The notes: generated from the letters alone by a model not told the origin. Shown: positions 44,850-54,421, numbered from the stretch's first letter. The stretch: 64,000 nt of DNA from Fuerstiella sp. (GCA_029245955.1 JAQWOH010000001.1:49770-113769); one strand, 5' to 3'. Made by a program: numbers and translations.

Positions 44850-45216
44850 GACACGTCAGTATGGCTGGACCTGCGAAAACTGCAATGCCGACCGATAATG
44901 CGGTGTTAGACTTCGGCGACGGTCTGGAAAATTTGTTCCCCGGGGAAAGCAAATATCCGGCCACGTCCGAAAACGGTGATTCGATTTCATGCGCCACGAC
45001 AGGATCGCAATCGTTGATGACAGACAGGAACCCGATTGTCCCGCTTGATTGTGTGGGGCAAATACGTTCTGGTATTGCCGTTGTCGAGATTTTGAAGTGC
45101 CGCACGAAACAGTGCGGCTACGTAGCGTATTCCTGGATTTAGACAAACCTTCCATTGAAGCGGCAACCAGTTTCCGCGCTCCGAAGGCACACTCGAGGAC
45201 AAGGAAAACCCCAATT
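44850..45216. other. Divergent intergenic region with a small hairpin
   Basis: 367 nt between the aminotransferase (minus) and DUF1080 (plus) starts; both promoters must be here. A plus-strand frame is open from 45049 into the DUF1080 gene, but its part before 45217 has no signal peptide or other support. The hairpin at 45099-45118 is the only structure seen. Confidence 0.45.
45099..45118. repeat. 7-bp GC-rich hairpin, possible REP-like element
   Basis: GCCGCAC (45099-45105), loop GAAACA, GTGCGGC (45112-45118). GC-rich hairpins of this kind occur as dispersed REP-like repeats in many genomes. I find no second copy in the window, so the repeat nature is untested. Confidence 0.4.
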
Positions 45217-46029
45217 ATGAAGACGAAGAATGATCCCGCGGCCACCTCACTGGCCGCTGTTCTGCTGTCGGTCTGTGTGACTACCGGCGGTTCTGCAGAA
45301 GAGCCCAACTCTCTGTCTCAGCGGGAACAGACATTCGGATTCAAGCTGCTGTTTGACGGACAGGGGCTGGACGGCTGGGAACACTCCGGCAACTGGGTAG
45401 TGGACGAAGGTATGATCACTCGCACTGGAAAAGGCGGGTCTCTGGTCTACAGAACCACGCCGATTCCTGACGATTTTGAGCTGCGGTTTCAGTGGAAAGT
45501 GACAAAGGGAAGTAACAGCGGAATCTACTATCGGCCTGGGCAGTATGAGTATCAGATCCTGGACAACACCGTCCATGCGGATGGCAGGAATCCGCGGACA
45601 AGTGCGGCGTCATTGTACTTCTGTATGGCCCCCAGTCACGATGCCACGAATCCGGTTGGCGAATGGAATTCCGGAAAAGTGATCTGCAAAGGAACAGTCG
45701 TGCAGCACTGGCTCAATGGAAAGAAAGTCATTGACCTGAATTACGCTGACGCAAAATGGGCGTGGAACGTCGAATTGCTCGGACTGCGTGGTGGTGATCT
45801 GACTGCTCGCGGGGCTCATCTTTCGCTTCAGGATCATGGCGACCCCGTGTGGTATCGTGGCATCAAGTTGCGTGAACTGAGTGAGAATGACAAACTGGAT
45901 CGCTCGCCGATCACACCTCAGCAGATCCCGGCTGATGTGCTGCAGGCTGAGAAGAAGAAGCTGGACGGTATTGTTGCCCGGCGCAACAAACAGGCATCCA
46001 AATCCAGACCGAAGAAACAGGACAGGTAA
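45217..46029 (+). CDS. DUF1080 (3-keto-disaccharide hydrolase-type) exported protein
   Basis: About 270 residues from ATG 45217 (AAGGAAAA precedes it), with signal peptide about 1-27 and a DUF1080 concanavalin-like beta-sandwich: 'GFKLLFDGQGLDGWEHSGN', 'DDFELRFQWKVTKGSNSGIY' and 'GEWNSGKVICKGTVVQHWLN'. Some DUF1080 proteins have been shown to cleave 3-keto-glycosides, products of Gfo/Idh/MocA sugar dehydrogenases; others only bind carbohydrate. A Lys/Arg-rich C-terminal tail (about 245-270) is unusual. A second DUF1080 protein is at 54565-55323, and a TIM-barrel epimerase follows at 46277, consistent with a shared sugar pathway. Confidence 0.9.
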   Translation: MKTKNDPAATSLAAVLLSVCVTTGGSAEEPNSLSQREQTFGFKLLFDGQGLDGWEHSGNWVVDEGMITRTGKGGSLVYRTTPIPDDFELRFQWKVTKGSNSGIYYRPGQYEYQILDNTVHADGRNPRTSAASLYFCMAPSHDATNPVGEWNSGKVICKGTVVQHWLNGKKVIDLNYADAKWAWNVELLGLRGGDLTARGAHLSLQDHGDPVWYRGIKLRELSENDKLDRSPITPQQIPADVLQAEKKKLDGIVARRNKQASKSRPKKQDR

Positions 46030-46276
46030 ATCGGTTGTGACGACGTGCGGATCGTCGCTGAGAAGTCGGAAGTTATTCACCGGAAGGCACTCGTGAGCCG
46101 ATTGCCAGTGAACGCGGGAGCGGCGTACCGTTCATGCGCACGGCGAACGACTGTTACAAAATGATTCCGGCGATCCGATCTGAAGTCGCAGTTGGCCGGT
46201 TGTGGCTGCCATAAGTGCTTCGTAGAATCGTGGTCTGAACTTGTTGCCACAGACACGATCTTCCACGGAGTATCCG

Positions 46277-47122
46277 ATGACCTTTCAGACTCGACGCAGT
46301 TTTCTTAAGACAACATCCCTGTTTGCTGCGGGTACTGCCTGCAGTTCACTGCCGGCCACCGCCCAGGCGGCAGCGGCGAAACAACCAAAGCTGGGAATTC
46401 AGTTGTATTCACTGCGCGGCTACAGTCGGGACGAAGCGCTGCAGCATGCCAGTGACCTGGGCTTTGAACAGGTGGAATTCTACAGCGGCATGCTGGCCAT
46501 TAACGCTTCCGATGAGCAAATCGCAGCAACCAAAAAGAAAGTTGCCGACCTTGGCATGTCGATTTCTGCGCACGGAGTGAACAGACTGACCAAAGATTCC
46601 GCGAAGAATCGACAGGTTTTTGAATTCGCCCGAAAGCTGGGTGTCGCCAGCATTACAGCTGACCCTGATCTGGATGCCTTTGACAGCCTTGACGATCTGG
46701 TGAAGGAATTTGACATCCGGGTTGCGATTCACAATCACGGACCGCGTCATCGTTACAATAAGGCGATCGATGTTCTGCGGGTGATCGAAGGCCGTGACAA
46801 GCGAATCGGTGCCTGTGCCGATCTGGGTCACTACATCCGGTCCGGACAGAACGCTCCGGAAGTCATTCGACTGCTGAAAGGGCGGTTGTACGGTATTCAC
46901 CTGAAGGACTTCGCTGAAATGAAGGATAAGTCCGAGGGGGTGATTCTTGGAAAGGGACACTTGAATCTGGAAGACGTGTTTTTCGAATTGAAGTCTGCCG
47001 GCTTTCCGGCGAACGGAGCCCTTTCGCTGGAATATGAAGAAAACAAGGACAACCCCCTGGCTGATATTCGCGAGTGTGTGACTGTGGCGAAAGCAGCCAT
47101 GAAGGCCGTCGCAGAAAGCTGA
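46277..47122 (+). CDS. Tat-exported sugar phosphate isomerase/epimerase-like TIM-barrel protein
   Basis: About 281 residues from ATG 46277 (GGAG at 46267-46270). Tat leader ('TRRSFLKTTSLFAAGTACSS'), then an AP-endonuclease-2-type TIM barrel: 'KLGIQLYSLRGYSRDEAL', 'GFEQVEFYSGML', 'DIRVAIHNHGPRHRYNKAI', 'GACADLGHYIRSGQNAPEVI', 'YGIHLKDFAEM' and 'LSLEYEENKDNPLADI'. The His, Asp and Glu residues in these strand ends form the divalent-metal site of such epimerases. The frame is open to 46241 but the leader fixes the start. Likely role: isomerisation of a keto-sugar in the periplasm, acting with the DUF1080 protein 247 nt upstream. Confidence 0.92.
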   Translation: MTFQTRRSFLKTTSLFAAGTACSSLPATAQAAAAKQPKLGIQLYSLRGYSRDEALQHASDLGFEQVEFYSGMLAINASDEQIAATKKKVADLGMSISAHGVNRLTKDSAKNRQVFEFARKLGVASITADPDLDAFDSLDDLVKEFDIRVAIHNHGPRHRYNKAIDVLRVIEGRDKRIGACADLGHYIRSGQNAPEVIRLLKGRLYGIHLKDFAEMKDKSEGVILGKGHLNLEDVFFELKSAGFPANGALSLEYEENKDNPLADIRECVTVAKAAMKAVAES

Positions 47123-47305
47123 TGATGAGCGGCTGATCGAGTTCTGTGTGAAACACACTGCATCGGTGTCCGGCTTTACGTTTGTAAGATCGTTGCTTCG
47201 GGCTCGGCGTATCGTGTGGCGCCGCTTCCCAACGGGCTGGTGGCGTCCGGACACACTGCGTCCAACGCGTTTTACCTAATGCGTTTTACGTTTCTGAGCA
47301 AACAG

Positions 47306-48068
47306 TCACTTCAGAAATACAGGTTCCGGGTCACAGCGTTCACTGCTGATCTCGGTGGTGCCGTTGTCGCTGCCGGCAATCATCTTTTCCGCAACCCCAT
47401 GCCCGTCACCTTTCCATCTGGTCAGCTTCATGTTGCCGCCCAGTTCTTTCATTTCTGCAAATAGTTCTTGATCACGTTTGACTGGGCAGAACCTGTCGTT
47501 GTCACCATGGAACGCCCAGATGGGTACGTCCTTTATCACCGAGGCCGTGATAAACGGTTCGGTCGTGTGCAGGCCGTTTCCGGCTGACGGCGCTGCAGCT
47601 GTAAAATAATCAGGGGCGATCTGAATCAGGATATAAGATCCATGGAATGCCCCAGGATGCAGATTCAATTCATATCGACCGCCGGCAATGCGGCGATCAC
47701 ATTTCTGATCTCCTTGAAGTGAAATTCATCTCATAGACGATCCGTCTGCGGAGCAAGAACATAACAGGGGTAATCGGTGCGATTGCTGTCCTGTGCAGCT
47801 GCCTGTTCCACCCCTTCAGTTGTTTCCTGTTGTCGGTCCCTTTGCCGCCCCCGCCATGCAGTGAAACGATCAAGGCGGAGCTTTGACCGGCATCGAATTC
47901 CAACGGCTTCATCAGCCGGAAGGGCATCCTGTCGCTGGCCAGCGGTTTATATCGATCGTTCCATCGGTCAGATGCTTTGTTGCCCCGGTTCTAAGCAGAG
48001 GCGAAGGACGGGAGGGGCACAATCAGGAATGCCGGAATCAGCCATCGATAGAACTGTCGTGTTTTCAT
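47306..48068 (-). pseudogene. Broken exported esterase (LpqC/PHB-depolymerase-like) gene
   Basis: From ATG 48068 a signal peptide is encoded (MKTRQFYRWLIPAFLIVPLP), followed at codon 26 by TAG (47991-47993). The same frame then continues through 'ASDRWNDRYKPLASDR' and 'SALIVSLHGGGGKGTDNRKQ', the oxyanion block of secreted feruloyl-esterase/PHB-depolymerase-like proteins. A frameshift near 47790 leads to 'NRTDYPCYVLAPQTDRL', a TGA (47731-47733) where Trp is expected, 'DEFHFKEIRNVIAALPAV', and another TGA (47665-47667). A second frameshift leads to 'IQIAPDYFTAAAPSAGNG' and 'KDVPIWAFHGDNDRFCPV', the late part of the domain, ending at 47306. Three nonsense codons and two frameshifts make decay certain. 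The nucleophile motif reads 'ILGHSMDL', so it is also damaged. Confidence 0.85.
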
Positions 48069-48134
48069 GCTTGTTCTTAACGGCATCTGAATATTCGTTC
48101 GGAAAGTGGAGAACGGCCGCCGGGCGAATCGGGG

Positions 48135-49511
48135 TCAGGCCTGAATCGCTGACAGCGTTCCTGTGCTGTCGGCGTAGGAATCGCATTCGATGCCCAAAGC
48201 GTGCATTTGAGTCAGCCAAAGATTGGCCAGCGGTGTGCCGGTCTGGCACTGGACATGGCTGCCAAGTTTCAGTGTTCCTCGTCCACCGGCAACGATCAGT
48301 GGTAAGTCGTTGTATTGATGAGTGGTTCCGTCGCCCATGCCGGCTCCCAGAGTGAAGATTGTATTGTCCAGCAGTGTGGTGCCGTTGGCTTCTTCGATAC
48401 CGTCCATCCGCTCCAGCAGCCGTACCCAGGCCGAAACATGAAAACGGTCCAGTTTCAGCAGGTCTTCCAGGTGCTGGCCGGGGTTGTGGGTCATGCCGTG
48501 GTGACTGTGTGGTTTGTCCAGGATCCCCTCCCAGTTAGTGGGCGTCGTCCACCTTTCCGGGCCGACCATCAGCGTACCGACATTTGTCACTCCGGTCTGC
48601 AGTGCGGTGACAAGCAGATCTCCCATCAGGTGAATGTATTCGTTGCGCGGCAGATGTTCGGCGGGACGTTCGATGCCAGCTGTCTTCAGATCAACCTTCA
48701 TGGAATCAATACGGTCCATGCGTTTCTCGATCGTACGGATAGCCTCGAAGTACTCATCGAACTTTCGCTGGTCAGAATGACTTAGTCGTTGCTGCAGTCG
48801 CCGGGCATTGCCCAGGGCCAGGTCGGTGATGTTCCGAAATCGGGTATTCGCTCGAGTGCCGAACAGTCGGTCGTAGACGTGTCGCGGATTTCTCATCGAC
48901 GGAGCAACATGCCCTGTGCCGTACCACGACATGTTGTCAAAGTAGATGGATTCAATATTGTTCTTGTGATCGTTGCAGCTCAGTTCGAGCGTCGAATAAG
49001 GCGTTGTCTGCCCAATACTGTCGGCCACGATGTGATCCAGTGTGCGCGCCAGCGGATAAGCAGAATTCTGTACTTCGAAGGGCGCAACGCTGGTCAGAAA
49101 ACACGATGCGCACTGAGCGTGTGAGTCGGTTCCGTGCTGGAAGATACGATCCATCCCCGTGATCAGGGAGACTCTGTCGCGCATCGTGTGCAGTGGCGCC
49201 AGTGTTGGAGTGAGTGTCAGAGGGTGCGTCCCGACAGGAGCCACCTTACCTTCAAAACGCCAGACGTTGTTCTGGCCCGCAAATGTCGGCAGAGCCCGGT
49301 CCCCCTCGCCCGGGAAAAAACCGCGGCGTACAATGCCGTTGGGCAGGTAGAAGAAGGCCAGTCGCTGCGCTGATGTCGTCGCACCTGTGCCTTGCGCCCC
49401 ACCGGCACATCTGCTGAAACTTTCGAGCCACGGCAGACACAGCGCGACACCACCGGTGCCCGCGATAAAGCGGCGGCGTGAAACGACGCGGTCGTTTGTT
49501 CTGTTTATCAT
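48135..49511 (-). CDS. DUF1552 family exported protein
   Basis: 458 residues with a Tat-like leader ('SRRRFIAGTGGVALCLPWLE') and the DUF1552 domain: 'RLAFFYLPNGIVRRGFFPGE', 'RDRVSLITGMDRIFQHGTDS', 'LELSCNDHKNNIESIYFDNM', and the late blocks 'DKPHSHHGMTHNPGQHLEDL' and 'TIFTLGAGMGDGTTHQYND'. It follows the DUF1592-type gene at 49587-52124 with 75 nt between and is certainly in one operon with it, the standard planctomycete pairing. Function unknown; presumably a periplasmic partner of the haem-containing protein. A paralogue begins at position 14. Confidence 0.92.
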   Translation of the reverse strand: MINRTNDRVVSRRRFIAGTGGVALCLPWLESFSRCAGGAQGTGATTSAQRLAFFYLPNGIVRRGFFPGEGDRALPTFAGQNNVWRFEGKVAPVGTHPLTLTPTLAPLHTMRDRVSLITGMDRIFQHGTDSHAQCASCFLTSVAPFEVQNSAYPLARTLDHIVADSIGQTTPYSTLELSCNDHKNNIESIYFDNMSWYGTGHVAPSMRNPRHVYDRLFGTRANTRFRNITDLALGNARRLQQRLSHSDQRKFDEYFEAIRTIEKRMDRIDSMKVDLKTAGIERPAEHLPRNEYIHLMGDLLVTALQTGVTNVGTLMVGPERWTTPTNWEGILDKPHSHHGMTHNPGQHLEDLLKLDRFHVSAWVRLLERMDGIEEANGTTLLDNTIFTLGAGMGDGTTHQYNDLPLIVAGGRGTLKLGSHVQCQTGTPLANLWLTQMHALGIECDSYADSTGTLSAIQA

Positions 49512-49586
49512 ATTGCTGAACGTCCTTTGTGTCCCGAAGTCAGTGCTCTTTCCTGTATGTGTATTTCTGGCAGACCGGGGATTGTC

Positions 49587-52124
49587 TTAATCCTCACGAG
49601 ATTCCGCAGTGTCTCCAGTATTTTTGTGCAAAAAAGGCTCGCTCATGGCCACGCTCTTGAGCACAGCACGAAGTTGATCATTGCCGTTTGTCGCCTGTTC
49701 TGTCATGGCGTCCAGTGCCGGTGAATCCGCCGGCCCGAGTTCGCGACCCAGGGCATACGAAAGCAGATGAGCCGTGAATCCCCGGATGAATCGTTTTTTC
49801 TCCTGAACAATCAGACGTTTGAATTCCACAAATGTGCTGAATTCGTGCTGATTGAACAACAGTCCAGCGGGATCCACATCGCGTCCGTTCTCATATTGAT
49901 CACGCCAGACTCCGGTCGGGCCAAAATTCTCCATCGCAAATCCCAGCGGGTCAATTGTATTATGGCAGCTGGCGCAATCGGGGCGTTCCCGGTGTGCCGC
50001 AAAACGTTCGCGAATTGTGAGTTTCGCAAGTTCCTCAGCGTCACCTTCCGGCAACGGCGGGACGTCAGGGGGGGGCGGTTCCGGAGGGTCGTTGAAGATC
50101 ACTGTGTTGATCCATGCTCCGCGAGTGATCGGCTGAGTTCTTGTGGGCGCGGCTGTCATGGTCATCACGGCCGCATTGGCAATCACACCACCGCGACGAG
50201 GATCATTTAATGCGACTCTTTTAAAGACCTGCACCTGAACGTCGTGGCCACTGTTTGATTTTCCGTCGTAGTTCTGGCCGAGCATGTCACTTTGCCATGT
50301 GAAATCGGGATCAACAAGCTCAACAACCGAACGATTCTCAAGGAAAATGGTCTCGAACAGCAGCAGTGGCTCAGACATCATGTGTATGCTGGTTCGATAC
50401 CCGTGGTAGTAGAAGTAGGGAAACATCTGCGGGTCGGGGACCGAGGTGATCAGTCGTTCCAGTTGCAGCCACTGGGCAGGAAAGTTGTCACAGAATCGGC
50501 TCGACCGCCGATCGTTCAGCATCCGGTCGATCTGTCCGCTGAGCACGCCGGGATTGCTGAGTGTGCCCGCTGCGGCATGATCCAGCAGCGTGTCATCCGG
50601 AATGCTGCTCCAGAAAAACTGGGCCAGTCGCGAGGCCAGGTCATAATCGTTCAGGCGGTGCCGTCCGGCAAGCTCGTCGCTGGCATCGTTGTGATCATTT
50701 GACTCATAGAAATAAAGGAAATCGGGCATTCCGAGGACTGCTCCGACAACCGTGCGCATCGTGTCTTCGTACGAAGTTCCAGATGCGATCCGGTCGTTTG
50801 CAAACTTCGTGAATCGATCCAGCGTTTCCGGATCAACCGGTCTGCGGAACGCGCGCCTCAGCAGTTGTTCAAGTCGGGGCCGTACAGAGTCACTCTCTGC
50901 AACAGCCTCAGCATCAGTTTCTGTTGTCGGCATGCGTCCGGTGACTTCGACATAGTCCAGTCCGAAGTAAAAGCGAGGCGACTGCTGTTTCCTGCCAACG
51001 CATTTGAATTTCAGGGTGTGCGGGCCGGCCGCGATCTTCAGGCCGGAAACAGAGTGATCGCTGATGTCGACCTTTGGGCCATACAGGTCGACGGCGCTGC
51101 CAATTCGTTCGTTATCCAGGTACACATCGAACATGCCATAGTCGGGCGCATTCGTGAACATGAAATGCAGGCCGGTACCCGCCTGCGAAACGTCAAACGT
51201 CACCGTCAGTTCCAGATCCTGCTTAGGGCACCGCCACACCAGATGGGTGTCACCGCTCCATTGAGTCCCGTAGTGCAGCAGGTTCTGTGGCTCGGCCTCA
51301 CCCGCTGGGGTCCCCACAGATTTTACCACAGGCATCAATTCAACCTCATACCGTCCCTCAACTGGATCGCGGGCGGGTTGTCCCGGCGGCGCAAATATCC
51401 GATCCCAGCTGCGGCACTCTTTTGCGTTCAGGTCGGGGCTTTCCGCGATTGTCTGACTGAGCTGCAGGAATGATTCCATCAGTAACGGCGAAAGCGTCAG
51501 ATGATCGGCGCGATTGTCAAACCCGTGCTCGGCCCGCTTGTCCTGAGGAAAAGCTGCGACACCCCGAAACCCTTCCGGCCGCTGGCTATCGATATCCTTG
51601 CTCAACGGACGACTGGATACGCGCACCGCATCCGGCATTTTTCCCGTCTCGGGGTGGAAGTAATCATCGCGTCGGCGCAGCAGACGCTCATTCAGCTGAA
51701 AAATGTCACGATCCAGTTCCAGCAGATCGACGACGGCATTGTTGTACTGAAACCGATTCATCCGCCGAATTGGTGTAGCGCCGAAGGGTTGAGTCTTCAA
51801 GGCCCGCTGCAGCATCGTTTGCAGCGCCGCCACCATCTGCCGGCGTTTGCCGTCCGGCAGCAGAGGTTCATTTTCCGGTGGCATCCGGCGATTCTGCAGC
51901 ACCGAAATCAGATTCTCCAGCAACTCGGCCTGACTCTGAAGATTGTCTTTCGATTTCAACGCCAGCAGGTTGACTTCGCCTTCGATCTTTCCGTCTTTGC
52001 CGTGACACTTGATGCAACGGGTGCTGAAGTTGGAATAGAGTACGTCTGGTATTTCATCGGCCGATAATGACGATAACATGCCGACAGACAACGCCATGAC
52101 GAAGAATGTGTAGGTGATATTCAT
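49587..52124 (-). CDS. DUF1592/DUF1588/DUF1585 protein with N-terminal cytochrome-type domain
   Basis: About 845 residues from ATG 52124, where the signal peptide (NITYTFFVMALSVGMLSSLS) begins; the frame is open to 52205. Order: haem-motif domain with 'STRCIKCHGKDGKIEG' (about 38-55); DUF1587 ('PIRRMNRFQYNNAVVDLLEL') about 112-175; a beta-rich, probably carbohydrate-binding, module about 250-410; DUF1595/DUF1592 about 425-690 ('YDLASRLAQFFWSSIPDDTL'); DUF1588 about 690-765 with 'CASCHNTIDPLGFAMENFG', a second CxxCH; DUF1585 at the C-terminus ('LGPADSPALDAMTEQATNG'). An exported, presumably di-haem protein of unknown reaction. Operon with the DUF1552 gene downstream. Confidence 0.93.
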   Translation of the reverse strand: MNITYTFFVMALSVGMLSSLSADEIPDVLYSNFSTRCIKCHGKDGKIEGEVNLLALKSKDNLQSQAELLENLISVLQNRRMPPENEPLLPDGKRRQMVAALQTMLQRALKTQPFGATPIRRMNRFQYNNAVVDLLELDRDIFQLNERLLRRRDDYFHPETGKMPDAVRVSSRPLSKDIDSQRPEGFRGVAAFPQDKRAEHGFDNRADHLTLSPLLMESFLQLSQTIAESPDLNAKECRSWDRIFAPPGQPARDPVEGRYEVELMPVVKSVGTPAGEAEPQNLLHYGTQWSGDTHLVWRCPKQDLELTVTFDVSQAGTGLHFMFTNAPDYGMFDVYLDNERIGSAVDLYGPKVDISDHSVSGLKIAAGPHTLKFKCVGRKQQSPRFYFGLDYVEVTGRMPTTETDAEAVAESDSVRPRLEQLLRRAFRRPVDPETLDRFTKFANDRIASGTSYEDTMRTVVGAVLGMPDFLYFYESNDHNDASDELAGRHRLNDYDLASRLAQFFWSSIPDDTLLDHAAAGTLSNPGVLSGQIDRMLNDRRSSRFCDNFPAQWLQLERLITSVPDPQMFPYFYYHGYRTSIHMMSEPLLLFETIFLENRSVVELVDPDFTWQSDMLGQNYDGKSNSGHDVQVQVFKRVALNDPRRGGVIANAAVMTMTAAPTRTQPITRGAWINTVIFNDPPEPPPPDVPPLPEGDAEELAKLTIRERFAAHRERPDCASCHNTIDPLGFAMENFGPTGVWRDQYENGRDVDPAGLLFNQHEFSTFVEFKRLIVQEKKRFIRGFTAHLLSYALGRELGPADSPALDAMTEQATNGNDQLRAVLKSVAMSEPFLHKNTGDTAESRED

Positions 52125-53080
52125 AAACTTCAGTGTGTTCCGGAACAGAGGCGGGCTCACTGCGGCAAACACCGTTGTTGTCGCTGCAGGTGACAAAAAA
52201 TTCAATCAACTCTCAGATGTTTTTTCTGACCGTGACACGCGCCGCAGTCGCCATTCTGACATTTCAGCAGCCCAAAATCACCCGTGCCGATCTCAACCTC
52301 CCGCGATTTCGCTTGAGAAGCCGAATGCATAGCGCCCGCCCGTCTCATTTCTGACAGGTTCTGTCAGAAGTGCTGGACGATCTTCCGGGAAATCCGTGCA
52401 GCATGCAGTCAGGCCGAGTGAAACACGGCATCGATCAACAAAGTCCGGTCGACAACTGAGTGGGGGGACATGCGGACGGGACTGTTCGAAGACGGATATG
52501 GAGAAACGGACGACAACCCGATTTCGGAATACATGTGCTCATTCATCGCGACTCGGCCTGTCCGATGACGAAGCGGTTAGGACACACATCAGAAAATGCC
52601 TTCCTGTTGAGGAATCAACAGAAGCCGCTTCGCCTGCTCTGTCGCGCCGAGCATGGCGTTAACATTTAACGAATGCCTCGGTCCGGACAGCCCGGTGACT
52701 GGCGTACCGACGAAACGACTGCGTGATGGAGAAGTGGACGTGCGCGGTGGAGGCGACGTTGTGTGTTGGGGTAGAACGTTGTGTGGAGATGATTATTGCC
52801 GAATTCGGGTCTCTGCGAAAATCCCGAAGGGCAGATGCCGCCATTGGATTGATGTCGGGCTGACAGGGAAATTCCGGTCGCTGTCCATTGCTGGCTGATT
52901 GAGTTTTTCCCCACGGTTCGGCCGTTTTCCTGCCCGAAGTTATTCACCTTTTTTCGTTTGTGGTTTAAAGGATGCCTCACGTGCCGTTGCTGATGGTTCG
53001 TGTGACTATGATGACGATACGAGGACAGAATTCCGACAGGCCACGATCGACTACCGCCAGCGAATTCAGGAGTAATCAGC
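52125..53080. other. Divergent intergenic region, mostly without recognisable genes
   Basis: Nearly 1 kb between the DUF1592 gene (minus) and the DUF1598 gene (plus). Plus-strand frames 52396-52662 and 52653-52898 show no domain. A short minus-strand frame with a CxxCH motif is listed separately. Both flanking promoters must lie here; AGGAG at 53069-53073 is the ribosome-binding site of the DUF1598 gene. Confidence 0.45.
52202..52348 (-). CDS. Very small frame with CxxCH motif, doubtful
   Basis: 48 codons from ATG 52348 (or 42 from ATG 52330) ending in 'LLKCQNGDCGACHGQKKH' and stop at 52202. The CGACH sequence could bind haem, and another upstream Cys is present, but there is no signal peptide, which a c-type cytochrome would need. 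It lies just upstream of the haem-motif protein gene on the same strand. It could be a remnant of a larger gene, or chance. Confidence 0.25.
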   Translation of the reverse strand: MRRAGAMHSASQAKSREVEIGTGDFGLLKCQNGDCGACHGQKKHLRVD

Positions 53081-54421
53081 ATGTCAGACATCTTCAGATC
53101 GATCACTGTGGCGCTGATGCTGTGTAATTGGTGCCATGCTCAGAACAACAATCAGGGACAGAATAATCAGTTTCCCGGTGGTATTCTCATCAACGCGGAT
53201 GGTGTGATTGGTTCGCCTCAGGCCAGGAAGATCAATCCGGCACTGGAGCAAAAGCGTTTGAAGGCCATCGCTGGTCGGGAGCTGCCCACAGAAATGACGA
53301 AGACCAGCGAACTGAGAAAGGTTTCGCTGGTCAGGCTGGAGCAGGAGCTGCAGAAGGCCGTCGATGCCGGTACCGTCATTGATCCCAAATTGCGGTATCT
53401 GGCCGGTATGACTCAACTGCAGTACCTCTTTGCTGTGCCAGACACGGGCGATCTGGTGATTGCGGGACCGGCAGAGGGGTTCGCTCCGTTGCAGGACGGG
53501 CGAGTTGTTGGCGTGGAAACCGGTCGGCCTGTTCTGACCCTCGATGACCTGCTGGTGATGCTGCGTCTGACCAATATGCGGCAGTCGCTGGGGTGTTCGT
53601 TCGATCCCGAACCATCGCGGTTGGCGAACGCACAGGAATGGAACAACGCGAACAGTTCACCTGCCAGCCTGAACGTGGCTCGCCAGCGTTTTTATCAAAT
53701 GGCCCAGGTTCTGGGGAACTGGAACGTGACGATCTTCGGGTTACCGAAATCCTGTCACGCCGCGGTCACCGCTGTGGAAGCTGACTATCAAATGAAACGC
53801 ATCGCTCTCGGTCTGGATCGTCCTCGCATTCGCGGCTTTCGCAGCTATCTGGACATGGCCAGGCCCGGTGGCAACACGATGCGTCGCTGGTGGTTTGCCC
53901 CTCGCTATGATGTGATCGAAAGGTCTGCCGAAGGTCACGTTTTTCACGTTTCCGGACCCCGGCTGCAACTGTTGTCTCAGGACGAACTTGTCGATGAGCA
54001 AGGCAATCGCTCGGACTCCTCTTTTACAGAAATTACAGCAGAGAAGTACACTCAGCAGTTCAACAGACACATGCAGGCGCTGTGTCAGCAGGTGCCGAGT
54101 TTCGCCGGCATCCAGAATCTGTTCGATCTCGCTGTAGCCGCTGCATTGATCAGCAGCAACGACCTGCCGGATACCATTGGCTGGCAACCAACACTTCTGC
54201 TCGATGGCAAAGCACTGCCGCTGCAGGAATACGTGGTGCCACTGGAGGTCCCGTCACTGGTTAACGTTAAGTCTGTCAGTCGCAGCCTGCTGCTTGGTGT
54301 CACGGGGGGCGGAGTCACGATCGTGCCGGATCGCATCATCCGCCGAACCAATGTACTGCCCGCAGACAGAACCCCGCAAATTCAGTCCGGCGTTGACGTC
54401 TCGTCGTGGTGGTGGGATTGA
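53081..54421 (+). CDS. DUF1598 domain exported protein
   Basis: 446 residues. Signal peptide about 1-22, an Asn/Gln-rich linker ('NNNQGQNNQFPGG'), and the DUF1598 domain: 'KVSLVRLEQELQKAVDAG', 'LRYLAGMTQLQYLFAVPDTG', 'DLVIAGPAEGFAPLQDGRVV', 'RPVLTLDDLLVMLR' and 'SLGCSFDPEPSRLA'. DUF1598 is essentially limited to planctomycetes and its function is unknown; this protein is one of the best pointers to the phylum. AGGAGT at good distance precedes ATG 53081. The C-terminal region ('LLLGVTGGGVTIVPDRI') looks like a beta-strand ending. Presumably cell-envelope located. Confidence 0.88.
   Translation: MSDIFRSITVALMLCNWCHAQNNNQGQNNQFPGGILINADGVIGSPQARKINPALEQKRLKAIAGRELPTEMTKTSELRKVSLVRLEQELQKAVDAGTVIDPKLRYLAGMTQLQYLFAVPDTGDLVIAGPAEGFAPLQDGRVVGVETGRPVLTLDDLLVMLRLTNMRQSLGCSFDPEPSRLANAQEWNNANSSPASLNVARQRFYQMAQVLGNWNVTIFGLPKSCHAAVTAVEADYQMKRIALGLDRPRIRGFRSYLDMARPGGNTMRRWWFAPRYDVIERSAEGHVFHVSGPRLQLLSQDELVDEQGNRSDSSFTEITAEKYTQQFNRHMQALCQQVPSFAGIQNLFDLAVAAALISSNDLPDTIGWQPTLLLDGKALPLQEYVVPLEVPSLVNVKSVSRSLLLGVTGGGVTIVPDRIIRRTNVLPADRTPQIQSGVDVSSWWWD

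Noticed and set aside
16853..48068. In-frame TGA codons at several places, some where Trp is expected, as a sign of TGA recoding.
   Set aside because: The same genes also contain a TAG and frameshifts, intact genes in the window end normally at TGA and use TGG for Trp, and no suppressor or SECIS-like element is visible. Decay explains all cases.
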